Positions 50,421 through 58,554 of a stretch of DNA of 64,000 bases are shown one piece after another. A program made the position numbers and the translations under genes. This DNA comes from a virus: positions 62,001 to 126,000 of the IMG/VR virus record IMGVR_UViG_3300020183_000007; one strand, written 5' to 3'. Within the stretch, counting starts at the first letter, position 1. The number at the start of each line of letters is the position of its first letter. The notes beneath the pieces are model-generated. The model was given only the letters and a program-made list of their open reading frames with translations. It was not told the DNA's origin and did not search any database.

Positions 50421-50455
50421 TATGTATATAATAAAAAATATCTCAATAGTCTTTT

Positions 50456-50634
50456 GGGGGGGACCCGGCGAAGCCGGGGGGGACCCATATGATAAGATAT
50501 AATAAGCGCAGTAGCTATGGCTATTTGTGTAAAAAAAATAACAAATAGCCCTATAGCTGCAAGCGTATTTTTTATTTTATCTCAGAAAAAAATTCTCCAA
50601 AATAGGTTGCATTTCTCAACGAAGATGGTATACT
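50456..50634 (+). promoter_or_regulatory. Promoters and hairpin RNA region
   Basis: Two direct GGGGGGGACCC repeats (50456-50466 and 50476-50486) flank a CCCGGC-GAA-GCCGGG hairpin. TATAAT at 50498-50503 is followed 5 nt later by a long imperfect stem-loop (50508-50560) with core GGCTATTTGT/ACAAATAGCC, a candidate small RNA. Downstream, TTGCAT (50607-50612) and TATACT (50629-50634), 16 nt apart, form the promoter of the HicA-like gene. Confidence 0.5.
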
Positions 50635-50685
50635 GAAAGCCCGGAAGGAAAACTCAACACACATCTCAAAGGAGTACACAACAAG

Positions 50686-50901
50686 ATGCCTAAGCAGCAT
50701 CAATCAAAGTCCATGAAGCAAGTTTTCAAAGAACTTGAAAGACTTGGTTTCAATGTAATACATAAAAAGTCAGGATCCTACAGTATCTACCCTCCCTCCA
50801 CGATACAAGGACCCATGTATACAACTCATGGTACGGAGTCTGCACTCCACCCCATGAGACGTGACTTTAAGCGACTGTACAATATCGAGTTGACTGTGTA
50901 G
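50686..50901 (+). CDS. HicA-like protein, 71 aa
   Basis: A 71-aa dsRBD-like fold protein: VFKELERLGFNVIHKKSGSY, then SIYPPS, THGTESALHPMRRDFKRLYN. In HicA toxins a His after G-S is catalytic; here the motif reads KSGSYSIYPP, so the catalytic His is not obvious. It has its own promoter and a terminator. No HicB antitoxin gene is adjacent. It could be an inactivated or regulatory HicA-like protein. Confidence 0.55.
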   Translation: MPKQHQSKSMKQVFKELERLGFNVIHKKSGSYSIYPPSTIQGPMYTTHGTESALHPMRRDFKRLYNIELTV

Positions 50902-50921
50902 GATTATCCTACCAACTGGAT

Positions 50922-50959
50922 AGTCACGGTAGGGTTCAGGTGGTGTCCCTACCGTGACT
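50922..50959 (+). terminator. Terminator hairpin
   Basis: AGTCACGGTAGGG (50922-50934) and CCCTACCGTGACT (50947-50959) form a 13-bp perfect stem. T-rich sequence follows (TTTTTGTTTT). Confidence 0.8.
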
Positions 50960-51276
50960 TCTAGCATTTTTGTTTTATAATTGAATAAATTAAGACTTCT
51001 CGTGGGGGAACCCATACATAACTGCAGAATATATCACTTCTGCCCACAAAGATATCATATTATTACCCTTATTCTTCTGTATATACAATAAAGAGAGGAT
51101 AAGTATTCTTATTGATTATCTTTACTTAGGATATATTACCTAATTTTTTTCCCGGCGATTTTCTATCGCAATTAACATCACACAGGAAACCAGCTTGTTA
51201 CAGCTATTCAACTATTTATCTTTTATTTTCATTGCATACTGGATACTTAGAGCCATATTTAAGTAAAGGACACAAT
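50960..51276 (+). other. AT-rich intergenic
   Basis: No ORF is seen here. It holds small dyads (for example GCGATTTTCTATCGC near 51155) and A/T-rich stretches that may include a promoter for the next gene, but no clear -35/-10 pair is distinguished. Confidence 0.35.
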
Positions 51277-51585
51277 ATGCCCACATGCACCATGTGCAAA
51301 CAATACACTCCTAATGAATTCGAATCACACAGTGATATAATTCAACCTATTGGCGGATTACACATTGCCATTTATACAGGATATGGCATGATGGCCGATC
51401 CCATGGATGAAGCGTCCTTAAACGCTTTGACTGATATCTGTCTATGTCATGACTGTTCTATTCGGTTTATTGACCAATTCCCTCAGGAATTTAAAGACAA
51501 TTTTTTTACCGGCGCACATCCAGTACAAATCTGTCGACAAGTGTCAATTACGCATCCAAACGGATGTCATTATGCCTGGGCATAA
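51277..51585 (+). CDS. Zinc-binding protein, unknown
   Basis: The ATG at 51277 has a TAAAGGA site upstream and is preferred to the upstream frame start; 102 aa. CTMC at 4-7 and CLCHDC (about 62-67) form a split zinc site around a beta body (GGLHIAIYTGYGMMADP). The C-terminus is CRQVSITHPNGCHYAW, with two more Cys. Role unknown. Confidence 0.55.
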   Translation: MPTCTMCKQYTPNEFESHSDIIQPIGGLHIAIYTGYGMMADPMDEASLNALTDICLCHDCSIRFIDQFPQEFKDNFFTGAHPVQICRQVSITHPNGCHYAWA

Positions 51586-51587
51586 TC

Positions 51588-51917
51588 ATGCCTAAAGACA
51601 ATCTTACAATACTTCAGCGTGTACACCGTAATCACGCTATGTATAAAAATTATCTTTCTGGGCAATCTATTACTGATATTGCCCAGAAACACAGCTTAAC
51701 GTACGAACGTACACGTCAAATTATTAAGGAGCATAGTATGCGACAATATTTTGTCATTGATCACAAAGACGACTTTGTCCTATATCGTGGTACTCTGCAA
51801 GACTGTGAAAAAGTTCTTGAAGAGAATTACGCTGGACTTATGATCGTCGGATTCCGAGATCTTACTCCCGGAATGCTCGAATCACTCAAAAATCTAACAC
51901 TACCTTCAAAGGATTGA
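51588..51917 (+). CDS. HTH protein (sigma region-4-like)
   Basis: A 109-aa protein that could instead start at 51564. Residues about 20-50 (YKNYLSGQSITDIAQKHSLT, then YERTRQIIKEH) match the helix-turn-helix of sigma-70 region 4 (IAxxxxLTxERxRQI). The C-terminal half is a mixed alpha/beta sequence. It may be a small transcription regulator or a sigma-like factor acting on phage promoters. Confidence 0.62.
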   Translation: MPKDNLTILQRVHRNHAMYKNYLSGQSITDIAQKHSLTYERTRQIIKEHSMRQYFVIDHKDDFVLYRGTLQDCEKVLEENYAGLMIVGFRDLTPGMLESLKNLTLPSKD

Positions 51918-51919
51918 TT

Positions 51920-52171
51920 ATGTCATATCATTCATTCCATCCTCATAATTCTCACATTTCTATGGAATTTAGTCACTATTCTTTAGAAAATCGTGATTTT
52001 ATTGTCTATAAAATTATATTTGAAAATGAAGAAATTTCTGTATTTCTCACTGAAGAAACTTTACCAAAATTTCTTCAGCTTATGGCTTCAGCTATGCTGA
52101 AAGAATTGAACACTGATACTAAAATCTTTTTGCAAGACATTTTTCAAAAAACTGCCGAAATTTCAGAATAA
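51920..52171 (+). CDS. Unknown small protein, 83 aa
   Basis: The ATG at 51920 has AAGGATTG upstream. His-rich N-terminus (MSYHSFHPHNSHI), beta strands, and an acidic helical C-terminus (LKELNTDTKIFLQDIFQKTA). It lies between the HTH and FlbD-like genes. Not recognised. Confidence 0.5.
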   Translation: MSYHSFHPHNSHISMEFSHYSLENRDFIVYKIIFENEEISVFLTEETLPKFLQLMASAMLKELNTDTKIFLQDIFQKTAEISE

Positions 52172-52184
52172 AAGGAGAATAATC

Positions 52185-52463
52185 ATGTCTCAAAACAACA
52201 TGGTAAACTTTATCACCCTGACAGACCTTGACGCAAACAAGGTCGAAATTAACCCCGCATTCATCGTTATGATGAAGCGAGATAGTTATAACCCACAAGA
52301 GAATGTCGAAATGCCCATGAGTATAGTCTATTTATCAAATGGATATTCACTTTATGCTCAGGAAACTCCAGAGCAGATTGCTCAGCTGCAAATCAATGCA
52401 GTCGCAAAACTCATGAAGAGTTTCGTCAGTATTGTAGAAGACATGGATGATTATAAAGACTAG
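52185..52463 (+). CDS. FlbD-like small protein (copy 2)
   Basis: A 92-aa paralogue of the 49714 protein (NNMVNFITLTDLDANKVEIN, PAFIVMM, YAQETPEQIAQLQINA), with an AAAGGAG site. The same FlbD-type landmarks are kept though the two differ at many positions, suggesting separate roles. Confidence 0.65.
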   Translation: MSQNNMVNFITLTDLDANKVEINPAFIVMMKRDSYNPQENVEMPMSIVYLSNGYSLYAQETPEQIAQLQINAVAKLMKSFVSIVEDMDDYKD

Positions 52464-52473
52464 CGTAAACGCA

Positions 52474-52701
52474 ATGTCTAGTTCTCATAAATGGTTTAAT
52501 CCTGACGAGAATAGCCGGCGATGCATCTATTGCGATATTCGCTGGCATCCTTCTCGGGATGATGAACTCTGTCAAGCCAACACGAAAGAACACAACATGT
52601 ACTCACTTAAGGAGTACCTTGATTCGTACCTTGATTCGTACCTCAAATCGTACCTCGATTACGAGGAAAACGACAAAGAACATCATTCTGACCTGCTATA
52701 A
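52474..52701 (+). CDS. Cys-knuckle protein with YLDS repeats
   Basis: 75 aa from the ATG at 52474 (or from 52447, overlapping the previous gene). CIYCDIRW and a later Cys form a possible zinc site. Then come four tandem 4-aa repeats (YLDSYLDSYLKSYLDY), encoded by a 12-nt repeated unit around 52613-52665, and an acidic/His end. The repeat looks like recent slippage. Confidence 0.5.
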   Translation: MSSSHKWFNPDENSRRCIYCDIRWHPSRDDELCQANTKEHNMYSLKEYLDSYLDSYLKSYLDYEENDKEHHSDLL

Positions 52702-52713
52702 TAATATTTCAAA

Positions 52714-52787
52714 GCTTCCGTAGCTCAGTCGGATAGAGCATCGGACTTCTAATCCGCAGGTCGCAAGTTCGAATCTTGCCGGGAGCA
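52714..52787 (+). tRNA. tRNA-Arg (anticodon TCT)
   Basis: Full cloverleaf: acceptor GCTTCCG/CGGGAGC, D-arm GCTC...GAGC, anticodon loop CTTCTAA (TCT, reads AGA), T-arm GCAAG-TTCGAAT-CTTGC, discriminator A. CCA is not encoded; CTA follows. AGA is used in the AT-rich phage genes and would be rare in a GC-rich host, a usual reason for phages to carry this tRNA. Confidence 0.92.
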
Positions 52788-53127
52788 CTATGGTTTATAC
52801 AAAGCTTTGGCTTAACCAATATATCTATAATGCCCATTTATCCAATTACAATTATAATAAGGACCCTAATGCATATTACTTTCAATATTCCTAATAGCGA
52901 TGTTAAAATTACTAAAGATATTGTCAGAACTTTTTGATTTTCAGAAATAAGTTTTGACATTTTAAATGTCGGTTGGTCTCTGTGAGGGTACGTTCTCAAT
53001 CGCCCCCACCGAGAACGCTCATGATCAGAGTTTAGCCTCCTTTTAACGAAGATCATTTTGCGTATTTACGCAAGCAGGGATCAACCGGCAGCTGGTTCAT
53101 ACAAACACATGAATCAGAAAGGCAATT
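52788..53127 (+). other. Intergenic with small ORF and RNA hairpins
   Basis: 52869-52937 is a 23-codon frame (MHITFNIPNSDVKITKDIVR...) with an AAGGA site; after its TGA the same frame continues 15 more codons, which could mean a broken gene or stop readthrough. At 52980-53110 there are RNA-like stems: CGTTCTC/GAGAACG around a C-rich loop, TTGCGTATTTACGCAA (53058-53073), and AACC/GGTT. Together they may form a structured leader of the next gene. Confidence 0.4.
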
Positions 53128-53376
53128 ATGATTGACGATACTATCCTTTTGGAATCAGAATCTTTATTTTATGATTCCATTTCTCAAATATCTGACAAGA
53201 TTCAATTACTGAGTAAATATTCTCATTTAGTAAATTTCAAGTCCAATTCTCAAGCAGATATTAATTTTAGGAAAACATTTTGTTCTCTTCTAAAAACTAT
53301 TTCTAACTTAAATATTAAAACAACAGAACTCTTTGAACTTCTTTGTGAATCTCATCAAAGTGAATACAAATCTTAA
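53128..53376 (+). CDS. Unknown helical protein, 82 aa
   Basis: An acidic, Ser-rich helical protein (MIDDTILLESESLFYDSISQ...) with an AGAAAGG site, resembling a two-helix coiled coil. No family recognised. Confidence 0.5.
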   Translation: MIDDTILLESESLFYDSISQISDKIQLLSKYSHLVNFKSNSQADINFRKTFCSLLKTISNLNIKTTELFELLCESHQSEYKS

Positions 53377-53535
53377 AATTTGTTGAGTGCTAGGATTTAT
53401 ATATCTTTCCATGCTGGCATACATATAAATATATAATTTGTAATCAACCTATATAAATATTACAACAAATTATTTTATTTTTATTATTATACTTGCAAAT
53501 TTATACAAGATTATATATCCATTTAAGGAGTATTT

Positions 53536-53781
53536 GTGTCTAAACAACAAGTTATTGAACAATATATTAACACCATTGTTGGAGGTACAGTCACTACAGC
53601 TGCGCTTGTGCAAGCTACCAAGTGCAGTCTTCCAACTGTGTTGTCATATATTAGAAAAAACCCTTCTCGTTTCGAGAAAGTTAAGCGTGGAACTTATATT
53701 ATTCGCGCCAATGTAACATCAAGCAATAATATGGCTCCACAAACACCAAATTCAACCAATCTTCCCCGACACGATTGGTAA
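53536..53781 (+). CDS. Winged-helix-like DNA-binding protein (GTG start)
   Basis: 81 aa starting GTG after TTTAAGGAG. Residues about 15-55 (TIVGGTVTTAALVQATKCSL, PTVLSYIRKNP) fit a helix-turn-helix with a basic wing (FEKVKRGTYIIRA). It is probably a small regulator. A TATA-rich stretch upstream (about 53480-53525) may be its promoter. Confidence 0.55.
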   Translation: MSKQQVIEQYINTIVGGTVTTAALVQATKCSLPTVLSYIRKNPSRFEKVKRGTYIIRANVTSSNNMAPQTPNSTNLPRHDW

Positions 53782-53831
53782 TTCTTTAATATATTCAGTA
53801 CTATTTGTGTTGTCGTTTTGAATAAACCGAC

Positions 53832-53880
53832 ACGCAGGAGTGGCTGCGCATAAGCGGGCGGAACCCTTATGCCACTTCTT
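53832..53880 (+). promoter_or_regulatory. Stem-loop leader
   Basis: GGAGTGGC pairs with GCCACTTC, and an inner GCATAAG/CTTATGC closes a GC-rich loop. It sits about 30 nt ahead of the next start, so it may regulate translation. Confidence 0.45.
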
Positions 53881-53907
53881 CCAGCAATTTGTCCGAAGGA
53901 AAACAAC

Positions 53908-54090
53908 ATGACTGATTACTTTAGTTCTAAAGAATTCAAAGAAGATTTTACCAATTTGTTAAAGTCTTTAGTGTTGATCTCCAAGAGAATTGAAGAACTC
54001 ACTGATGAAATCAGTGAGGTTAATGATATTCTCCGTACAAATTTTAACAAGGAGAACTCCACTGAAGTTGTTACACCACCTAATCCATGA
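53908..54090 (+). CDS. Small coiled-coil protein, 60 aa
   Basis: The ATG at 53908 follows a GAAGGA site and is preferred to the earlier frame start. The product is a helical bundle or coiled coil (TNLLKSLVLISKRIEELTDE) with a Pro-rich end. A promoter for the following transglycosylase genes overlaps its 3' end. Confidence 0.5.
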   Translation: MTDYFSSKEFKEDFTNLLKSLVLISKRIEELTDEISEVNDILRTNFNKENSTEVVTPPNP

Positions 54091-54266
54091 TATAATAATA
54101 CACGCCCTAACGGGCACGGGAGACAAATCCCACATGTAACAAGAATACTTGTGAAATGAGGAAAAATTTACCGCTGCCAGTCAGATAGGCATGTAGACCT
54201 TGTTTCGCAACCTGCGATATACGTATTTTGGAAATTCCGGAATACGCTTACCGAAAGGAGCGAACC
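54068..54266 (+). promoter_or_regulatory. Promoter plus structured leader
   Basis: TTGTTA (54068-54073), 17-nt spacer, TATAAT (54091-54096) is the best-formed promoter in the window. The predicted start is about 6 nt before GCCC-TAAC-GGGC (54103-54114). Further stems follow: GGGA/TCCC, CAAG/CTTG, and CGTATT/AATACG near 54219-54244. A roughly 160-nt leader leads to the strong GAAAGGAG site of the transglycosylase gene. It may be a riboswitch or an RNA thermometer; class unknown. Confidence 0.6.
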
Positions 54267-54821
54267 ATGGATATTCGGTTCAAACACATATATCAATACA
54301 TATTCCAGTATAAACTAAGGTTAGCTTGTGCTTTAGCACTGTTGTTGATTGCAGTTTCGCTGGCTTCTTTTATTTCAGACAAAGGCGCCAACGAAACACT
54401 ACAGCCAGTTCTAACAATTCCTGCTACAACTACAACTACAACTACAACCATTTCCCCACAAACTACAACAACATTTCCGGATTTATCCGGTGTTGATTTT
54501 GTGGCTTTAGCTAGATCAATTTACGGCAAGTGTGGAGAATACCACGATTTGGCCATACAAGTTGGTTGGCCTGAAGAAGAATGGCCACAACTTCAACAAG
54601 TTATTTGGCGTGAATCACGCTGTGTGACTGATGCTTGGAATGGCGCTGATTCTGGTTTAACCCAGATTAATCATATTCATTCAGAATGGTTATCTCAAAT
54701 GGGATGGTCACATCCTCAGGATATGTTCAATCCAGAATATAACTTAACATTTGCTCTCCGATTATGGCAATCGTCAGGTTGGAAACCGTGGAAATATTCT
54801 GGTACAACATGGGGTAATTAA
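54267..54821 (+). CDS. Membrane-anchored lytic transglycosylase (copy 1)
   Basis: The ATG at 54267 has GAAAGGAGCG upstream; 184 aa. A basic start, a membrane helix (LACALALLLIAVSLASFIS), a Thr-rich linker with about eight Thr in a row, then a lysozyme-like (SLT/GEWL) domain: VIWRESRCVTDAWNGADSGL, TQINHIHSEWL, NPEYNLTFALRLW. The catalytic Glu is in WRESR. It would cut peptidoglycan from outside the membrane, either for lysis or to aid entry/exit. It shares a GKCGEYHDLAI motif with the next gene. Confidence 0.8.
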   Translation: MDIRFKHIYQYIFQYKLRLACALALLLIAVSLASFISDKGANETLQPVLTIPATTTTTTTTISPQTTTTFPDLSGVDFVALARSIYGKCGEYHDLAIQVGWPEEEWPQLQQVIWRESRCVTDAWNGADSGLTQINHIHSEWLSQMGWSHPQDMFNPEYNLTFALRLWQSSGWKPWKYSGTTWGN

Positions 54822-54823
54822 TC

Positions 54824-55342
54824 ATGACTAACAACAGGATAGTTTTGATTATTTCCTCATTGATATTATTTACTGGAATATTCTTTGCATCAGACTCACC
54901 CACGTCTGCGCATACTCCAAAAAGTTCATTATTTATTGAGTCAGAGTCAATTGACTATTCTCAAATAAATTGGACTGAATTAGCCAGACTTATTTATGGG
55001 AAATGTGGCGAATATCACGATCTTGCTATTAAAGCAGGATGGCCAAAATCTCAATGGCCAACTCTTAGCAAAATCATGTATCGTGAATCTCGTTGCAATA
55101 ACTTTGCCATTAATAAGTCTGACCCTAATGGAGGAAGTCGCGGTCTTCTGCAAATTAATGGATATTGGTGCAGAAAAAATAAGTACAATCCTAACGGTTG
55201 GTTGCAACAAAAATCCATTCTTAAAAATTGCGAAGATCTGTTTGACTCATATACCAACCTGCGTGCAGGATGGGAAATGTGGCAATATAGTCAACACCGC
55301 AATCGTTGTGGATGGAAACCATGGGCTACACCGTGTAAGTAA
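54824..55342 (+). CDS. Secreted lytic transglycosylase (copy 2)
   Basis: A 172-aa paralogue, 2 bp after copy 1. The N-terminal signal or anchor (IVLIISSLILFTGIFFA) is followed by SPTSAHTPKSS and the same GKCGEYHDLAI stretch, then IMYRESRCNNFAINKSDPNG and RGLLQINGYW with the catalytic Glu in YRESR. Extra Cys pairs (WCRK, NCED, RCGWKPW) may form disulphides after export. A pair of such enzymes suggests a two-step wall attack. Confidence 0.8.
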   Translation: MTNNRIVLIISSLILFTGIFFASDSPTSAHTPKSSLFIESESIDYSQINWTELARLIYGKCGEYHDLAIKAGWPKSQWPTLSKIMYRESRCNNFAINKSDPNGGSRGLLQINGYWCRKNKYNPNGWLQQKSILKNCEDLFDSYTNLRAGWEMWQYSQHRNRCGWKPWATPCK

Positions 55343-55360
55343 TTAAAACATAGTTTAAAC

Positions 55361-55407
55361 AAAAGACGAGGATGCTCCTTTTACGGGAATGCTTTTCCTC
55401 GTCTTTT
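55361..55407 (+). terminator. Terminator hairpin
   Basis: AAAAGACGAGGA (55361-55372) and TCCTCGTCTTTT (55396-55407), a 12-bp perfect stem ending in T. Confidence 0.8.
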
Positions 55408-55446
55408 ACTATATCCAAAAAAACACACAACAATATAAGGAGTAAC

Positions 55447-55908
55447 ATGTTTTCCTTCATGCTAGTTCTTGCCTTTGCTGCGTCAGCCTTCGAGCTGACT
55501 CTTGCATCCAAGTTTCCAGCTTGGCGCCGTGCAGCTAAACGAAACAAGGCTATTAACCTTATTCTTTCAATTTCTTTATCATTTATTATTGGTCTTATGT
55601 TTGGTGCAGCGGGCCTTATTGTTATGACCGCTGCAATCCTTTCTACCATACTTTCTATTCCAGGCTATGCCTTTCTTGAATGGGCATATGATTCACCTGA
55701 AGCACAAAAACATGGTGGAAATCTCATCAAGTATTACTCTGATAAGACCAAGACAGTGACCAAAGACACTCTTCATCTTATTTACAAAATTCTTCGAATC
55801 ATCACCTTTCCTATTTGGGCTTCTCGTTCAATTTTAGAGAAGCTTCGCATGTATACGGAAAAGTATCGTGCTTTGAAAGCACGTCATCTTTCCCGTACCA
55901 AAGCTTGA
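55447..55908 (+). CDS. Multi-pass membrane protein, possible holin
   Basis: The ATG at 55447 has AAGGAGTAAC; 153 aa. There are two or three membrane helices (MFSFMLVLAFAASAFELTL; AINLILSISLSFIIGLMFGA; LIVMTAAILSTILSIPGYAF), then a basic helical cytosolic part ending in RHLSRTKA. Next to two exported transglycosylases it is a holin or membrane-effector candidate, but the family is not recognised. Confidence 0.5.
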   Translation: MFSFMLVLAFAASAFELTLASKFPAWRRAAKRNKAINLILSISLSFIIGLMFGAAGLIVMTAAILSTILSIPGYAFLEWAYDSPEAQKHGGNLIKYYSDKTKTVTKDTLHLIYKILRIITFPIWASRSILEKLRMYTEKYRALKARHLSRTKA

Positions 55909-55957
55909 TATTTATTTGTTCATACAAAATACAAGAAACTACATTTAAGGGGCTATA

Positions 55958-58540
55958 ATGGAAGAAATCTATACACCTAAGCTGCGTCTTCAGTCCGAAT
56001 ACAATGGAGCTCTCCGAGGAGGAGAGCGTTATCGTTTCGGATTCTATGACGCTGGAGTTCTTCGTCACGTAATTAATCATGTTTCTGAAGCCGTTGAAGC
56101 CTCTACTGGATACAGAGTTTATACTCTTCCCATTCCCAAAAATGAGAAGCAGTATAATTATGCCGTATCCCTTATTCACAACCCTAAGGTTCAATATGCA
56201 CTTGTTGACAAAAGCAAAATTGTCTTTGTCATTTTGGACCATTATACCGGCTGGATGAGCGCTATCAATGAACTTGGTTTCAACGTTCATTCTGGCGACA
56301 AAACCAATAAGCGATTGAAGTCATTCCATCGTCCCACTTTGCTCAATGCGCATTTTGATAATCTCAACATTCGTTATGTTGAGTCTACCGAATATTCTCG
56401 TTATGATTTCCGAACTTCTAACGACGATGTGGCGGTAGCATCTTGGCTTCGTAAGCCTGAAATTCTTGCGCGATTGCTAGATGGTGGTTTTGTTATTAGC
56501 CGTCGATTGATTCAGGAATCTGTTAAGAACATTCCGTTTCATCTATCCTTGGATAACATGGAAGATCATGATTATTATTACGATCCTCGTGTTTACCAAC
56601 AAATGGTAGATGATTTACTCAGCTCGACAGCTGTCAATGCTCGCCTCATTTTCTCTGACGGACTTCTTAAGGGTAATGCTTTCATTGCCGATTTGCCCGA
56701 AGAAGTTGATGTCATCACTGCACGCGAAAACGTTAAGAAGGAAATCACTTACGACAATGGTTATCGGTTCCTTGCAGAACCTCAAGGACCAAAGTCTCGA
56801 GTGATTACTGATGATCAAACTCTCATCAACCTTCCCAAACTGTTTCGCAAAAGTGATATGGAAATGTGGATTTCGGAAGAATACAAAAAGTTATTTCAGC
56901 AAGCCATTCAAGGTGAACAGCTGACTAACTGGAAGTACATTTACCAACGCAAATGGCAAGATTCCAAAAATCGAGAGTCTAACGTTGATATAGCCGAAGA
57001 GCATGAGGCTCGTGCACGTATGGCCTATGTAGGCTATCGTTGGACTGCTGCTGGATTCAAGATTACTCAATCTCCTTGGTTGTTTGAAACTATTGCCATC
57101 AGTCATGCCAAGCCTTTGCAACAGAAAATTGTTATTCCTTGCTCGGTTTACGAACAGATCATTCCAGAAAGCCTTGCTCGCATGGCTGGATATGACCTTA
57201 ATGTTGAAGAGGGCACTATTGTCCGATGCAACGAACTTGGTTGTCATGTTGTGGATGATCTTGATTGGCTCGAAATGTATGAGAGCCATGGTGGTATGGA
57301 TGAGGATGATTTCTTCAAACTCTTCTATCGAACCATGCAAGGCGGAGACTTTGACGGAGAAAAAGTCATCATAGCTACTCGTTCACCGAACGGCTATGGC
57401 GAGTATACCATCTTCCGCTATGTTGAAGGCTCCTGGGCTCCGACATGGCACAAAGCAGATGGTACTCCCATTATGTTTCCTGAAATTAACGGTCGTGCAT
57501 GGCCTACTCGCTTGTCTACTTCGATTTTTTCGAATAAAATTCAGTATACTGGATTGCCTTCAAAATCGTTGCCTAAAGTCAAGCGAACTGGTCCATACAC
57601 TCAACAAGATGTCATTCGTGATATCAAAATTGCTATGGCTGGCGGTAATGTCGGTGGATTCGTCAATGCTTCAATGGCCCATTCCATGGTTATTGGTAAA
57701 CATCGACCTATCCAATTGTGCACTTTGGAGACAGCAATCGACAAATGCATTAATCCCGACAACGCCGCAGACGTCCTTGCTATTGACGAAGAAGCCGAAA
57801 AGATGATGCGTGAAGTCGTTACGTCTGGCAAGCCTATTGACATCAATTTTTGGGAAAAGCGTGGAATGAAGCGATTTCTAAAGAAAGGCGAAACTGTAGA
57901 ACTTTATGTTGGTAAAATTTCTCAGTTAAATACTCTATGTGACAAATATTTCAAACGTTACGTAAACAGTATTCGTGATTGGTCTCAAAAGAATGCACGT
58001 CCCGATGAGATCATTCATCATCTTGGCAATCGTCTTCGCCATCATGCTTATCCAGTATTGCGTCAGTTCCGAATGAAATTGTACAATACCAATTCTACAG
58101 AGGTAACCAAGAGCTCTGGATCTATCCAGAGTTCTTCTTGGGAGCATTTGTATTCCGGTATTGTTAACAAAATCAATTCATATGAACGAATTCTCGATTC
58201 GTATGATTTCGTTATTGCTCTTTATTCGGAATCAATTAAGAATCCAACCTCTAAAGGTAAGATCACTGACCAAATTGTAATGAACCGATTGGTTTTTCCG
58301 TATCTTGAGGAAGCTCTTCAATATTATGGATTAGCTTATTCTGTTAAACGCGAATTTGTCAAAGATCGTATGATTATCGTTAGGGACATTAACAAAAGCT
58401 GGCTCTGGAAAAATATTGATGGCACCGAAGTAGAATACACTAATCCGCTTGACTTTCAACAAGCTCATGCGGAACAATCACCTATTCTCTTTGTAAGCCC
58501 CAAACCTGTTTCTAGTAAGCTTGAAAAATCGCTGTATTAA
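55958..58540 (+). CDS. Double-psi-barrel RNA-polymerase-like protein
   Basis: An 860-aa protein. Residues 460-470 read QGGDFDGEKVII (D464, D466, G467, E468), resembling the catalytic DxDGD of two-barrel RNA polymerases but with Glu for the third Asp. About 100 residues later IAMAGGNVGGFVNASMAHSM (N564-H575) resembles the (N)xLGxIxNxH helix of RdRP/YonO-type polymerases, followed by the CxxLExAID and PIDINFW-like stretch where RdRPs have LAxxxSxAVDFxKTG. Before it, QKIVIPCSVYEQIIPESLAR and an acidic loop could be the first barrel. It may be a single-subunit RNA polymerase or RdRP-like enzyme. Strong inference, but not proven. Confidence 0.6.
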   Translation: MEEIYTPKLRLQSEYNGALRGGERYRFGFYDAGVLRHVINHVSEAVEASTGYRVYTLPIPKNEKQYNYAVSLIHNPKVQYALVDKSKIVFVILDHYTGWMSAINELGFNVHSGDKTNKRLKSFHRPTLLNAHFDNLNIRYVESTEYSRYDFRTSNDDVAVASWLRKPEILARLLDGGFVISRRLIQESVKNIPFHLSLDNMEDHDYYYDPRVYQQMVDDLLSSTAVNARLIFSDGLLKGNAFIADLPEEVDVITARENVKKEITYDNGYRFLAEPQGPKSRVITDDQTLINLPKLFRKSDMEMWISEEYKKLFQQAIQGEQLTNWKYIYQRKWQDSKNRESNVDIAEEHEARARMAYVGYRWTAAGFKITQSPWLFETIAISHAKPLQQKIVIPCSVYEQIIPESLARMAGYDLNVEEGTIVRCNELGCHVVDDLDWLEMYESHGGMDEDDFFKLFYRTMQGGDFDGEKVIIATRSPNGYGEYTIFRYVEGSWAPTWHKADGTPIMFPEINGRAWPTRLSTSIFSNKIQYTGLPSKSLPKVKRTGPYTQQDVIRDIKIAMAGGNVGGFVNASMAHSMVIGKHRPIQLCTLETAIDKCINPDNAADVLAIDEEAEKMMREVVTSGKPIDINFWEKRGMKRFLKKGETVELYVGKISQLNTLCDKYFKRYVNSIRDWSQKNARPDEIIHHLGNRLRHHAYPVLRQFRMKLYNTNSTEVTKSSGSIQSSSWEHLYSGIVNKINSYERILDSYDFVIALYSESIKNPTSKGKITDQIVMNRLVFPYLEEALQYYGLAYSVKREFVKDRMIIVRDINKSWLWKNIDGTEVEYTNPLDFQQAHAEQSPILFVSPKPVSSKLEKSLY

Positions 58541-58554
58541 CAGCGTGTTTATGC

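Noticed and set aside
52613-52665. CRISPR-like or regulatory repeat
   Set aside because: It is a coding 12-nt repeat (YLDS) inside a gene.
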